Shown one piece after another: positions 9,057-17,072 of a stretch of 64,000 nucleotides of DNA (within the stretch, counting starts at the first letter, position 1; each line of letters begins with the position of its first letter). The stretch is taken from the NCBI GenBank assembly GCA_002432805.1, contig DJGV01000010.1, positions 191,617 to 255,616 of the forward strand. Direction: 5' to 3'. The notes beneath the pieces are model-generated. The model was not told where the DNA came from. It saw only the letters and a program-made list of their open reading frames with translations, and ran no database searches. This DNA is from Fervidobacterium sp. UBA5837. GTDB lineage: Bacteria; Thermotogota; Thermotogae; Thermotogales; Fervidobacteriaceae. Made by a program: the position numbers and the translations under genes.

Positions 9057-9593
9057 TTAGCTGCTTATGTAAGAAATTTTCTTTATTCTACCATCTTGCG
9101 TGTCCAAAACAACCAGATAAGTTGAAGTAATTATCACTGGCTTATATCTACTTTCTATGAGATCATTCTCATTTGCCGAAATGAACTGATTTTGCGATAG
9201 AATAAAAACCTTTTTTTCTTCTTTTCCCTTTTCCATAAACGAGATGTAACCTACGTACTTAAACTGAGGTGATGTGATATCCTCAATGACATCTGTTCCT
9301 ACAAGTTCCTCTGGAATTGTTACAACGTATGGACTAAACAAATTCGTGAATGACGCATCCGGAAGAATACTTTGCAAATCTGGAAGTGAGATGTTTGAAA
9401 CTTGAGCATTGGTCGATAAATTCGTATTATTCGTGGTATTTTGTATATTCTGCAGAGCAGCTGGCTGTTGAACAGGTTGAACTGCGGCTGTAACTGGTTC
9501 TGGTGAGTTCATCCTCACGAGAACAACTATGGCAATTACCCATACTACAACTAAGACAAGTAAGAGAACTTTAGTTCTTCTATTGATTGCCAT
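9057..9593 (-). CDS. PilP/GspC-like pilus inner-membrane protein
   Basis: About 178 residues: a short cytoplasmic start, one membrane helix (VLLLVLVVVWVIAIVVLVRM), a Gln/Asn/Ala-rich linker, and a C-terminal beta domain (FKYVGYISFMEKGKEEKKVF to the end) resembling the HR domain of PilP/GspC that docks on the secretin. Sequence identity with known PilP is not evident, so the name rests on topology and position between pilO and the secretin gene. ATG 9593 is 9 bases from GGAGTGA; ATG 9599 would be too close. The start overlaps the pilO end by 14 bases. Confidence 0.65.
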   Translation of the reverse strand: MAINRRTKVLLLVLVVVWVIAIVVLVRMNSPEPVTAAVQPVQQPAALQNIQNTTNNTNLSTNAQVSNISLPDLQSILPDASFTNLFSPYVVTIPEELVGTDVIEDITSPQFKYVGYISFMEKGKEEKKVFILSQNQFISANENDLIESRYKPVIITSTYLVVLDTQDGRIKKISYISS

Positions 9594-9996
9594 TAGCATT
9601 CACTCCAGTCACTATAGAAACTTGGTAAATCACAGGATTATCTTCGAAAACGATTGGAAATTGACTCTCGGATGTGATCGAAAAATAGTCGATTTCGACG
9701 ACTTTGGATGTCACAATTTCTTTCATTACTTTCTCTAAATCTAAGTTAGTTAACGTATCTTCTATCGTAACTTTGTATGAATTATTGAGTTCATCTTTTA
9801 GGTCCGCAATCATCTCCGATTCCCTTTCGAGAAGTCTCATCTGATTGTAGGAATTCGTTACCATCGAGAGCTTTCCCTCTAACCTTGTGAGATAGTTGTG
9901 AACGGAACTATAATAGTAAAACACACTAAGACTACTTGAGACTATCAAAAGTATGAAAGCAAGAAGTATAGCAACTTTTCTGTTAACCGTTATCAT
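9580..9996 (-). CDS. PilO-like pilus assembly protein
   Basis: 138 residues, shorter than usual PilO (about 200). One N-terminal membrane helix (VAILLAFILLIVSSSLSVFYYY), a coiled-coil stretch (about residues 35-75), then a small ferredoxin-like domain. PilO pairs with PilN in the inner membrane and links the cytoplasmic PilM to the secretin complex. The start ATG overlaps the pilN stop (ATGA), with GGAGGG upstream. Identification is by size, topology and gene order, not by a signature motif. Confidence 0.65.
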   Translation of the reverse strand: MITVNRKVAILLAFILLIVSSSLSVFYYYSSVHNYLTRLEGKLSMVTNSYNQMRLLERESEMIADLKDELNNSYKVTIEDTLTNLDLEKVMKEIVTSKVVEIDYFSITSESQFPIVFEDNPVIYQVSIVTGVNANGNQ

Positions 9997-10553
9997 CTTG
10001 TTCCCTCCACGGTATAGTGGAAATATTTGGTATTTCCGATAAAATTTCGTTCCTCGACAAAGTTAACTACCACGTTACTGTAAACCTTCGATAGATCACT
10101 TTGTATAGTACTAGTAGAGATTCTTGTCTCTGTACCATATTCGTAAAATTCCATGTACAACCTCTTTCCATCAAAATACGCGTTGGAAAGATATATCTTA
10201 TTTGGAATCTCGGATGCCATCTTTGAGATATATTTTATAAAATACGAACTTGTATAGGAATTGACTATTAAATTCTTCATCGATTGATTTATGCTACTCA
10301 AATCATTAGCCTTTTTCTGGAAAGTTAAATTCAGTGTCTCCAGTTGATTTTCAATGCTGTTCAATTTTATTTCAGACAAATTATTGAAGACAACAGGATA
10401 ACTTTCGATCAATCTGTTAACCTTCATTAATTTCCACTGCGCAGCGAAAAAGAAAAATGAAAGTGCTGGAATGACACTAATGATCAAAAGAACCAAAAAA
10501 GTCCTCAACTTCAGTACTTTTTTCTTACCAATGTATAGATTTAACCTTTCCAA
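9993..10553 (-). CDS. pilN: PilN-like pilus assembly protein
   Basis: About 186 residues. It opens with ERLNLYIGKKKVLKLRTFL, close to the PilN start that binds PilM, followed by one membrane helix (LVLLIISVIPALSFFFFAAQ), a coiled coil and a periplasmic domain. TTG 10553 is chosen because GGAGGG lies 8 bases upstream and the protein then begins exactly with the PilM-binding motif; starting at 10655 would add 34 residues inside pilM. The start overlaps pilM by 29 bases and the stop overlaps pilO by 4. Confidence 0.78.
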   Translation of the reverse strand: MERLNLYIGKKKVLKLRTFLVLLIISVIPALSFFFFAAQWKLMKVNRLIESYPVVFNNLSEIKLNSIENQLETLNLTFQKKANDLSSINQSMKNLIVNSYTSSYFIKYISKMASEIPNKIYLSNAYFDGKRLYMEFYEYGTETRISTSTIQSDLSKVYSNVVVNFVEERNFIGNTKYFHYTVEGTR

Positions 10554-11472
10554 GTTCAAGCCCTCCTCTGTAAAGTAGGCCAATTTGTGAAAGTGGATAA
10601 TTCTTCTTAATTGGCAGTTTAAAGACTGGTTCAACAAATTTGCCTTGAAGTACACTTTGATTTCGTTCTTCGTTTATCAACGTATCTGTTAGTATCTGTG
10701 AATCACTTACAATGGCTATACTTGTCAATTGATCCACAGTGACCTTCTCGACTTCTGTTGTGTTAACAGTAATTATGATCTCTCTTTCTATTCCTGAAGA
10801 GATATCCAATGAAATTGTGCTGAGGATTTTACGAGATGTCTCTATTAAATCTTCGTTTCCACTCTTTTCTATCTCGAAGATATCAAAGCCTGTTTCTTCC
10901 TGCACTATGTGATTTATATCTTCAAGTGGAAAGTCCATTATCCTTATGTTCAATACCGTTCCACCATTCATTATGACAATTCCAGATGTATACTTTCCAA
11001 GCACAAGATAAGCCCAGTATCCCGGTAATTTGTTGATCAATAATATTTCGGATAGAATATTTGGATATGCAACGTCTGGTTCAAACATGATACTCGATGA
11101 GTTTAGAAATTTGATGAGATCTGCCATTGTTGAATACAGTACCAACACCTTTCCACCTGCTGATGGAATGTATCCTACGTTCAGATCTTCATTTATGCCT
11201 GTTATCCTTCTTATCTCAAGTTCCGCCAATTTAAGCTTTTCTTCCTCTTTTTTAATCGGTGGCAATTCTACAAAAGCTGTTCTGATTATGTCCCAAGGAA
11301 CATTCACTACAACAAGATCTTCTGGATCAGGTTGTATGATTTGTGGGAAATAATCCTTTATGCGTATCTTGTTGTGAGAAAAGACACCTGAAAGAACTTC
11401 CACATATTGATTATTCTTCGCACCAAAGTTCGAGATATTGTAAGTCATTATCCTATTCCTAAAGATGCCCAA
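10525..11472 (-). CDS. pilM: PilM-like actin-fold pilus assembly ATPase-like protein
   Basis: About 315 residues. PilM is a cytoplasmic actin-like protein that binds the PilN N-terminus and joins the pilus inner-membrane ring to its motors. Consistent features are the VVNVPWDIIRTAFVELPPI segment, the YLVLGKYTSGIVIMNGGTVLNIR strand pair (phosphate-loop-like), and a late GLLYRGGLELG stretch. The sequence is divergent; the first phosphate loop is not obvious, so nucleotide binding is uncertain. TTG 11472 follows GGAGGG and lies right after the stop of the preceding gene; TTG 11487 would overlap that ribosome site. Confidence 0.72.
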   Translation of the reverse strand: MGIFRNRIMTYNISNFGAKNNQYVEVLSGVFSHNKIRIKDYFPQIIQPDPEDLVVVNVPWDIIRTAFVELPPIKKEEEKLKLAELEIRRITGINEDLNVGYIPSAGGKVLVLYSTMADLIKFLNSSSIMFEPDVAYPNILSEILLINKLPGYWAYLVLGKYTSGIVIMNGGTVLNIRIMDFPLEDINHIVQEETGFDIFEIEKSGNEDLIETSRKILSTISLDISSGIEREIIITVNTTEVEKVTVDQLTSIAIVSDSQILTDTLINEERNQSVLQGKFVEPVFKLPIKKNYPLSQIGLLYRGGLELGKVKSIHW

Positions 11473-11473
11473 T

Positions 11474-11803
11474 CTATTTCCCTCCAACTTTAAAGAGAAT
11501 TGGTTCTATCGTTGTTCCATTACTATAAGTACCACTCTTTACCCATCTAAAAGACCTAACTTCAAGTTTTGAGAGGCTCGCATCAGAAATCCTCTTGAAA
11601 TTGACCAGTTCTGGTGAAATGACAGTACAAGAATTGCCGTTGTAAATCTTGTGAAGGTCGGTCTTCCACAGTCCTGCATACGTGGCAGTCTGTATGTAAT
11701 CTTTGCTTAAATCAATTTCTGCAACTTTTGAAATACTCACAATAAGAGTAAAAGAAAAACATACCAATATCGCCAAAGATATCAAAAATTCTACGGCAGA
11801 CAT
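11474..11803 (-). CDS. Pseudopilin-like membrane protein
   Basis: 109 residues beginning MSAVEFLISLAIL, followed by a hydrophobic stretch to about residue 25. The pattern resembles a mature type IV pilin start (Glu at +5, then a hydrophobic helix), but no basic leader peptide ending in Gly precedes it, so prepilin peptidase processing is doubtful. The rest is a small, Ser/Thr-rich soluble domain without a recognised family. Its place between pilC and pilM suggests a minor pseudopilin or pilus accessory protein. ATG 11803 follows GGGGTG. Confidence 0.55.
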   Translation of the reverse strand: MSAVEFLISLAILVCFSFTLIVSISKVAEIDLSKDYIQTATYAGLWKTDLHKIYNGNSCTVISPELVNFKRISDASLSKLEVRSFRWVKSGTYSNGTTIEPILFKVGGK

Positions 11804-11828
11804 GTATTCACCCCATCATTTGCGTGTG

Positions 11829-13046
11829 CTATTTACCTAATTGATTCTGCATTTGGAACATTGTAGAGTACATTGTAAAAGCTATGAATGCTATGAATAT
11901 CCCAACGAAAGCAATCATCATAGGTTCAACCAAACTGACGAGCTTTTTCGTGTCAGTGAGTATCTCTTCTTCGTAAAAATCTGCAACTTTTTCCATCACT
12001 ACATCTAATCTACCTGTTTCTTCTCCAGTTCCAACCATCTCATATATGATTTGTGGGAATATGCTTGCTCTTTTCAATGCATCTTTCAAATTACTTCCCG
12101 CTTTAACTTCTTCGTTCACCTTTGCAATCGTTGTGATGAATTTTGTGTTGTTCGAAGCCCTTGCAGCCATATCGAGTGCACTGATCATGGAAACTCCACT
12201 ACCGATGAGTACACCGAGTGTCCTCGTAAATCTCTCATTTGTCATCTTCTGTCTCAATTTTCTAACAGGCGGCAAGAGGTTGCCAAAGAAGTCTTTTATA
12301 TAACCGCCATACACTGTCTTCAAAAAGAAAAATAGACCTACACCTATCGCGATGACAACTGGAAACAGAATATACCACCTTTGGGTGAAAACAAAATTCA
12401 TCTTCATCAACAATCCAAGTAATCCGCTTTCAGGAACTGTTCCAAAGACTGTGATGAGTTTTGGTAGTATGAATACGGAAATAACTATCACAACAACGAC
12501 TGCAAACCCAAGTATGAACATAGGATAAGTCATCGATGATTTGACTTGTTCCCTCATTCTATTTGAATTTTCATAGTAGTTTGCAACCTTCTTCATTGTG
12601 ACGTCTAATATACCACCTTCTTCACCAGCACGTACCATGTTTATGAATATCGAATCGAAAGCACCTTGCCTCTCCAACGCATCTGAAAAGGACATACCAC
12701 CTTTCATATCAGAGGCGACTTCTTTTAGAATACTTCTAAACTTCTTGGCAAAGATCTCCTGTTCTGAAAGGGTCATTACAGCATCGACTAACCTAACACC
12801 CGCCGATATCATCGTTTCAAGCTGACGAGCAAATAGAACAATATCTTTCGCCCTCAGTTGAAAAACTGTCCTTTTCCTTTCCGTACTTCCACTTTGAACA
12901 GTCATTTGAATATCCTTTTGAGTAACATCAGTCACAAGAACACCTTGCTGTTTAAGCTTATCTAATGCTTCTTTCAAGTTCTCTGCGTTAATGATACCTT
13001 TCAATCTTCTACCTGATCTATCAAGCCCCTTGTAAGTAAATGTCAA
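11829..13046 (-). CDS. pilC: PilC/GspF inner-membrane platform protein
   Basis: 405 residues with two T2SS-F domains (about 65-190 and 265-390) and three membrane segments, the family's usual plan. PilC is the inner-membrane platform that couples motor ATPases to pilin assembly. Seen: FARQLETMISAGVRLVDAV and GGMSFSDALERQGAFDSIFI in the first repeat, and the matching FTRTLGVLIGSGVSMISAL, IYEMVGTGEETGRLDVVM in the second. TTG 13046 has GAGGTG 7 bases upstream and overlaps the ATPase stop by 4 bases (TTGA). The motor ATPases PilB and PilT are not in the window. Confidence 0.95.
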   Translation of the reverse strand: MTFTYKGLDRSGRRLKGIINAENLKEALDKLKQQGVLVTDVTQKDIQMTVQSGSTERKRTVFQLRAKDIVLFARQLETMISAGVRLVDAVMTLSEQEIFAKKFRSILKEVASDMKGGMSFSDALERQGAFDSIFINMVRAGEEGGILDVTMKKVANYYENSNRMREQVKSSMTYPMFILGFAVVVVIVISVFILPKLITVFGTVPESGLLGLLMKMNFVFTQRWYILFPVVIAIGVGLFFFLKTVYGGYIKDFFGNLLPPVRKLRQKMTNERFTRTLGVLIGSGVSMISALDMAARASNNTKFITTIAKVNEEVKAGSNLKDALKRASIFPQIIYEMVGTGEETGRLDVVMEKVADFYEEEILTDTKKLVSLVEPMMIAFVGIFIAFIAFTMYSTMFQMQNQLGK

Positions 13047-13741
13047 TCGACATCACCTCTATTTTGATATTCCACTAATGATCTATTCTCAACTAACTGA
13101 CCATTGACCAAAGTCACTATTCTGTCGCAAACATCGTAGAATATTTCTGGTTCGTGCGTCGCGATTAAGAAACCCTTATTCTCGTCCCTAAAATTCATCA
13201 AAGTCTTTCTTATCGAAAGTATTCCAGAAAGGTCAAGCCCCGCAGTAGGTTCATCAAAAATCAGAAACTCTGGTTTATGAAATAGAATGGATGCAATTGC
13301 GATCTTTCTCTGTTCTCCTCCAGAAAGTTTGAATGGAGATTTTTTCAAAATGCTTTCATCAAGTTCAAAGAGATTCAATATGTTTAGCACATCTCTGTAG
13401 GTATAATCAATTTCAAAGTTCCTTGCTGCATAGGTAATCTCTTGATCAACAGTCTCGTTGAAAAACTGACGTTCCGGAATTTGAAATGCAACACCAAACT
13501 TTTTTCTAAAATTGTAAGCATCATTGAATGGATTCTCACCATCGTATAGTAAAGTTCCGTACGAAGGTTTTATCAATAGATCAAGCAAATATATGAGCGT
13601 AGTCTTACCTGAACCTGTATTTCCAACCAAGAGTATGCTCTCGGAAGTATCGAAATTCAGATCGATGTCAGAAAGAGCCCTCTTTTCCAATTCAGTTCCA
13701 CTTTCAAAAGAAACACACACATTTTTGAGTTCAATTTTCAC
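13043..13741 (-). CDS. Orphan ABC-transporter ATPase (EcfA/CbiO type)
   Basis: 232 residues with all ABC motifs: Walker A GNTGSGKT (about 38-45), Q-loop in VAFQIPERQFF (the QxPExQ pattern typical of EcfA/CbiO energy-coupling ATPases), signature LSGGEQRKIAIA, Walker B FLIFDEPTAGLD and H-loop ATHE. No EcfT, second EcfA or substrate-binding S component is adjacent; it sits just upstream of pilC with a 4-base overlap. It may serve a transporter encoded elsewhere, or be co-expressed with the pilus genes for another reason. GTG 13741 has AAAGG upstream. Confidence 0.88.
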   Translation of the reverse strand: MKIELKNVCVSFESGTELEKRALSDIDLNFDTSESILLVGNTGSGKTTLIYLLDLLIKPSYGTLLYDGENPFNDAYNFRKKFGVAFQIPERQFFNETVDQEITYAARNFEIDYTYRDVLNILNLFELDESILKKSPFKLSGGEQRKIAIASILFHKPEFLIFDEPTAGLDLSGILSIRKTLMNFRDENKGFLIATHEPEIFYDVCDRIVTLVNGQLVENRSLVEYQNRGDVD

Positions 13742-13747
13742 ACCTTT

Positions 13748-13837
13748 TCACCTACGTCTATCCTTTGCATCAACGTTACTTGTTATAAATATCGTATCTT
13801 TGCTATCGTCACTATCATTATTTCTTTTCTCAACCAT
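13748..13837 (-). CDS. Possible 29-residue peptide between methyltransferase and ABC ATPase genes
   Basis: An ATG two bases after the methyltransferase stop opens a frame of 29 codons (MVEKRNNDSDD start, AKDRRR end), closing 6 bases before the ATPase GTG. It fills the gap exactly, is very hydrophilic and has no membrane segment or known motif. No clear ribosome site precedes it, so translation would depend on re-initiation. It may be only a translational bridge, or chance. Confidence 0.35.
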   Translation of the reverse strand: MVEKRNNDSDDSKDTIFITSNVDAKDRRR

Positions 13838-13839
13838 TG

Positions 13840-14490
13840 TTAATCATTTTTCACGGATAAATATATCCTGATTCCGCCTTCTTTCCAGATATCCTGAACG
13901 TTTCCAAATACTTCAAACATGTATTTCTTTATCCTCTCGCCACCTTTGTTGTGGTATGCTACAAGCTGGATGGTACCATTCATCTTGAGATGATCAAATG
14001 CACCAGCAACCAGTTGCATCCAAACTTCTTTACCAGCAACTATTGGTGGATTGGAGATGATCACATCAAAAGACTCACCTTGCCAAGGATTATAGAGATT
14101 GCCCTGCCTTATATCTGCTTCTATGTTGTTGTCTTTTGCATTGATCTTTGCAAATTCAACAGCTCTCTTGTTTATATCCGACATACAAAGCGAGATAGAA
14201 GGATTCTCCTTTTTCAACGAAATTCCAACCACACCGTATCCACAACCTATATCTAAGACTCTACCATCTATTCTGGAACAATGATTTATAAGTATCGCAG
14301 TTGCCTTATCAATTGCGCCAAAAGAATAAACCCCAGAAGGTGTTTTAAATTTATAAATGTGTCCATCTCTGAGTGTGAATTCTATCTGTTTAACTTTCAA
14401 TGCTGAAGTAGGTTCTTCTGTATAGTAATGTTGAAATTCCGAATTCACTCCACCATCAGCCTTTATTTCTGTATCCTTTATACGTTGCAT
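13840..14490 (-). CDS. Class I SAM-dependent methyltransferase (RsmC/small-domain type)
   Basis: About 216 residues. Motif I VLDIGCGYGVVGI, acidic motif CMSDINKRAVEFA and the catalytic IISNPPI (NPPx) place it in the methyltransferase-small group, whose members methylate exocyclic amines such as N2 of guanine in 16S rRNA. The TPSGVYSFGAIDKAT block before motif I is typical of RsmC/RlmG relatives. The exact RNA target cannot be told. ATG 14490 is preceded by GGAGGTG; ATG 14511 would place that site inside the gene. Confidence 0.88.
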   Translation of the reverse strand: MQRIKDTEIKADGGVNSEFQHYYTEEPTSALKVKQIEFTLRDGHIYKFKTPSGVYSFGAIDKATAILINHCSRIDGRVLDIGCGYGVVGISLKKENPSISLCMSDINKRAVEFAKINAKDNNIEADIRQGNLYNPWQGESFDVIISNPPIVAGKEVWMQLVAGAFDHLKMNGTIQLVAYHNKGGERIKKYMFEVFGNVQDIWKEGGIRIYLSVKND

Positions 14491-14507
14491 CAACACACCT
14501 CCGTTGG

Positions 14508-15584
14508 TCATTCTGCAAGCTTTTCATCATTGCCGATTGTATACGCATATGCTTTAGCCCTTTTCAAAAGTGCATCTAACTCTTTGCCATCCGTTCCATA
14601 TTCTGCAACACCAATACCGATATCTAAGTTCAATCCCAATTTCTCAGAAAATTCGACTATACCATGGTTTATCCTGGTTATCAAAGGTTTTGGAATACCT
14701 CGAGACAAAGTGATAACACCAAAACTGGAACTTTCGATCTTTCCAACAATGTCGCTTTTTCTTAGCAAACTCAATAGATGTTTAGATAATTTCCTAATCA
14801 AATTCTCTCCAAATTCAACATCAGATGTATGGACTATTTTATCAAAATTGGTAATATCTATGTACAAGAAATACAGATTGTTGAGTGATCTATTGGCAAG
14901 TTCTACGTATTTATCGAAATAGTTACCCAAGGCCCTTAGATTTGGTAAGTGAGTCAAGGTATCTGTAAGCGTATTTCTAGTCAGCTGCTCATTTTGTTCC
15001 TTCAATATCTTTATTAGTTCAAATCTTTCGGCAGATATTGATATGAGCCTCGACATCATTTCCGCATATGGCTGGAAATTCTTCTTCTCAAAGATGTCTT
15101 CATCCTCCCAACTGTCCAAGTTGAAAAACCCAATCACCTTTCTTTGTACTCTAATGGGTATGGAGACAAATGCCTTAATATTATCTACACTTGAACCCCT
15201 TTGTTTTATCGAATTGTCATCTTCATCAATCTTTGAAGAAAGCTCTTTTACCAAATCTAAGCTTCTCCTCTTGATGACATACGTCTGCTTAAATCTCCTC
15301 ATGAGCATTTCTTGCTTTTTGAATCGTACATCTTTCAGCAGTTCGTAATCATGGTTATACGTAGCAATGTAACAAAACTTTTCATCTTCGTTCATCGTAA
15401 GCACACTACCACTGTGAACAAAACTCAAGTTTTCTACAGCAATCTTAAGAAGAGCCTCGTAGTCCTTCCTTTTCAGAGACGTCTCTCTCTCACATGAAAT
15501 TTTTAACAGATAATCACTGAACTTTACGAACATCTTCGATATTTCATCTTCTCGAGCATTCTCATTCCTTGTTTTCTTTTCCAT
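14508..15584 (-). CDS. GAF plus degenerate GGDEF domain protein
   Basis: About 358 residues: an N-terminal helix, a GAF-like sensor domain (about 40-185), a linker helix and a GGDEF-fold domain (about 200-350). The start of the catalytic fold is normal (TDTLTHLPNLRAL, FLYIDITNF), but the active-site GGDEF is replaced by ESSSF and the preceding FKxINDxxGH segment is also lost. It probably cannot make cyclic di-GMP; it may bind a nucleotide or act through protein contacts. ATG 15584 follows AAGGTG; the start overlaps the OadG-like gene by 23 bases. Its position before the pilus operon hints at control of motility or uptake, which is inference. Confidence 0.8.
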   Translation of the reverse strand: MEKKTRNENAREDEISKMFVKFSDYLLKISCERETSLKRKDYEALLKIAVENLSFVHSGSVLTMNEDEKFCYIATYNHDYELLKDVRFKKQEMLMRRFKQTYVIKRRSLDLVKELSSKIDEDDNSIKQRGSSVDNIKAFVSIPIRVQRKVIGFFNLDSWEDEDIFEKKNFQPYAEMMSRLISISAERFELIKILKEQNEQLTRNTLTDTLTHLPNLRALGNYFDKYVELANRSLNNLYFLYIDITNFDKIVHTSDVEFGENLIRKLSKHLLSLLRKSDIVGKIESSSFGVITLSRGIPKPLITRINHGIVEFSEKLGLNLDIGIGVAEYGTDGKELDALLKRAKAYAYTIGNDEKLAE

Positions 15585-15714
15585 TGTCTTCACCTTTCGC
15601 AAATAGTTTCACGAACAAAGTGACTAATCCGAAGAATACGACAAGTGTAAATATGAGAAATATGTATCCGGTCAAACCTACCCTTATTGCTGTCAGCACG
15701 TTTTGAATATTCAT
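15562..15714 (-). CDS. Small OadG-like membrane protein (sodium pump gamma subunit)
   Basis: A 50-residue protein starting MNIQNVLTAIRVGLTGY with one membrane helix (YIFLIFTLVVFFGLVTLFVKLF) and a charged tail (KGEDNGKENKE). This matches the plan of OadG, the small gamma subunit of sodium-pumping decarboxylases, at the short end of the family. It starts one base after the oadB stop, with GGAGGG inside the oadB end as ribosome site, and overlaps the GGDEF-like gene by 23 bases. The family call rests on topology and neighbour; the biotin-carrying and carboxyltransferase subunits are not here. Confidence 0.72.
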   Translation of the reverse strand: MNIQNVLTAIRVGLTGYIFLIFTLVVFFGLVTLFVKLFAKGEDNGKENKE

Positions 15715-15715
15715 G

Positions 15716-16855
15716 TCACATCCCTCCCAAAGAACTTACCAATGCAACGAGTATACCACCTGCGAGCACTGATCCAATTTGACCAGCCACGTTAGCGCCA
15801 ATTGCATGCATCAACAAATAATTCGTTGGGTCTTCCTTCCTGCCAAGTATATGGATAACCCTCGCTGACATAGGGAATGCAGAAATTCCAGCTGCACCTA
15901 ACATTGGATTCATCTTTTTCTTCAAAAACAAGTTCAAAAACTTTGCAAATAAGACACCACCGGCTGTATCGAGTATGAATGCAACAAGCCCAAGTACTAT
16001 GATCATGAGCGTCTGTGGCCTTAAGAACTTATCTGCGGTCATAGTCGAACCAATTGAAAGGCCTAATAGTATCGTAACAAGATTAGCGAGTTCATTCTGA
16101 GCGGATTTTGCGAGTCCATTGAGTACTCCACATTCTCTCAATAAATTACCAAACATCAGAAAACCAATCAAGGCCGCAGAAGATGGTGCTAACAAACTTG
16201 CAACAATCGTTACTGCAATTGGGAAGACTATCCTCATCGTTTTGGTGATTTTAACGCTCTTAGACTCCATTTTTATCATTCTTTCCTCTTTTGTCGTTAA
16301 AGCCTTTATAACAGGTGGCTGAATAATTGGTACAAGAGACATGTAAGAATAAGCAGCCACTGAAATTGGTCCCAGCAGTTCCTTTGCAAACCTACTGGCG
16401 ACGTAAATTGAAGTTGGACCATCTGCCGCACCAATGATGCCAATCGAAGCTGCTTGCTTTATGTCAAACCCAAGCATAGTTGCAACAATAACGGTTGCAA
16501 ATATACCAAATTGAGCAGCTGCTCCGAATAAAAACATGACAGGGTTTTCCAAAAGTGGGCCAAAGTCGATCATTGCACCGACTGCAATGAATATCAATAA
16601 CGGAAAGATTTCAGTCACAATGCCCACATCAAAAAAAACATTCAACACGCCCTTATGCAAAACTCCATCAATAAACTGATCCACTGCAGAAGAAAGCGGA
16701 ATGTTCGCTAATATAGTCGAAAAACCAATTGGAACTAAGAGAGCCGGTTCATATTTCTTTGCTATAGCTAAGTAGGTCAAACCAAGTGCAACTAACATCA
16801 TGATAATGTTTCCTAAGGTAACAGAAAGAATGCCATTTGATAAAATGCTCAGCAT
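15716..16855 (-). CDS. oadB: OadB/GcdB sodium-translocating decarboxylase beta subunit
   Basis: About 379 residues with roughly nine to eleven membrane segments. The beta subunit decarboxylates carboxybiotin and exports Na+, making a sodium gradient. Seen: AVGAMIDFGPLLENP, the highly conserved GIIGAADGPTSIYVASRF, and a late AAGISAFPMSARVIH block. ATG 16855 follows AAGGAGTGG; the longer frame to 16945 adds an unlikely non-conserved extension. It is followed at once by the OadG-like gene. No alpha subunit is in the window, so the donor substrate (oxaloacetate, methylmalonyl-CoA or glutaconyl-CoA) is unknown. Confidence 0.92.
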   Translation of the reverse strand: MLSILSNGILSVTLGNIIMMLVALGLTYLAIAKKYEPALLVPIGFSTILANIPLSSAVDQFIDGVLHKGVLNVFFDVGIVTEIFPLLIFIAVGAMIDFGPLLENPVMFLFGAAAQFGIFATVIVATMLGFDIKQAASIGIIGAADGPTSIYVASRFAKELLGPISVAAYSYMSLVPIIQPPVIKALTTKEERMIKMESKSVKITKTMRIVFPIAVTIVASLLAPSSAALIGFLMFGNLLRECGVLNGLAKSAQNELANLVTILLGLSIGSTMTADKFLRPQTLMIIVLGLVAFILDTAGGVLFAKFLNLFLKKKMNPMLGAAGISAFPMSARVIHILGRKEDPTNYLLMHAIGANVAGQIGSVLAGGILVALVSSLGGM

Positions 16856-17072
16856 GCACTCCCACTCCTTAAATCCATATTTTGGTTGATCCTCTTGCAC
16901 CACAATTATATATAATATAATCCTACCTACGGTATATTCTACCACAATAAAATGAAAAGAAGTAAATATACCAGAATTTAACCTTTTGATAACATTTATA
17001 AAATAAATATAATATTGTTGTCGATACTCAAAAAAACAAGTGAATTAATTCATTTCTCTATTTTTGAATTTC

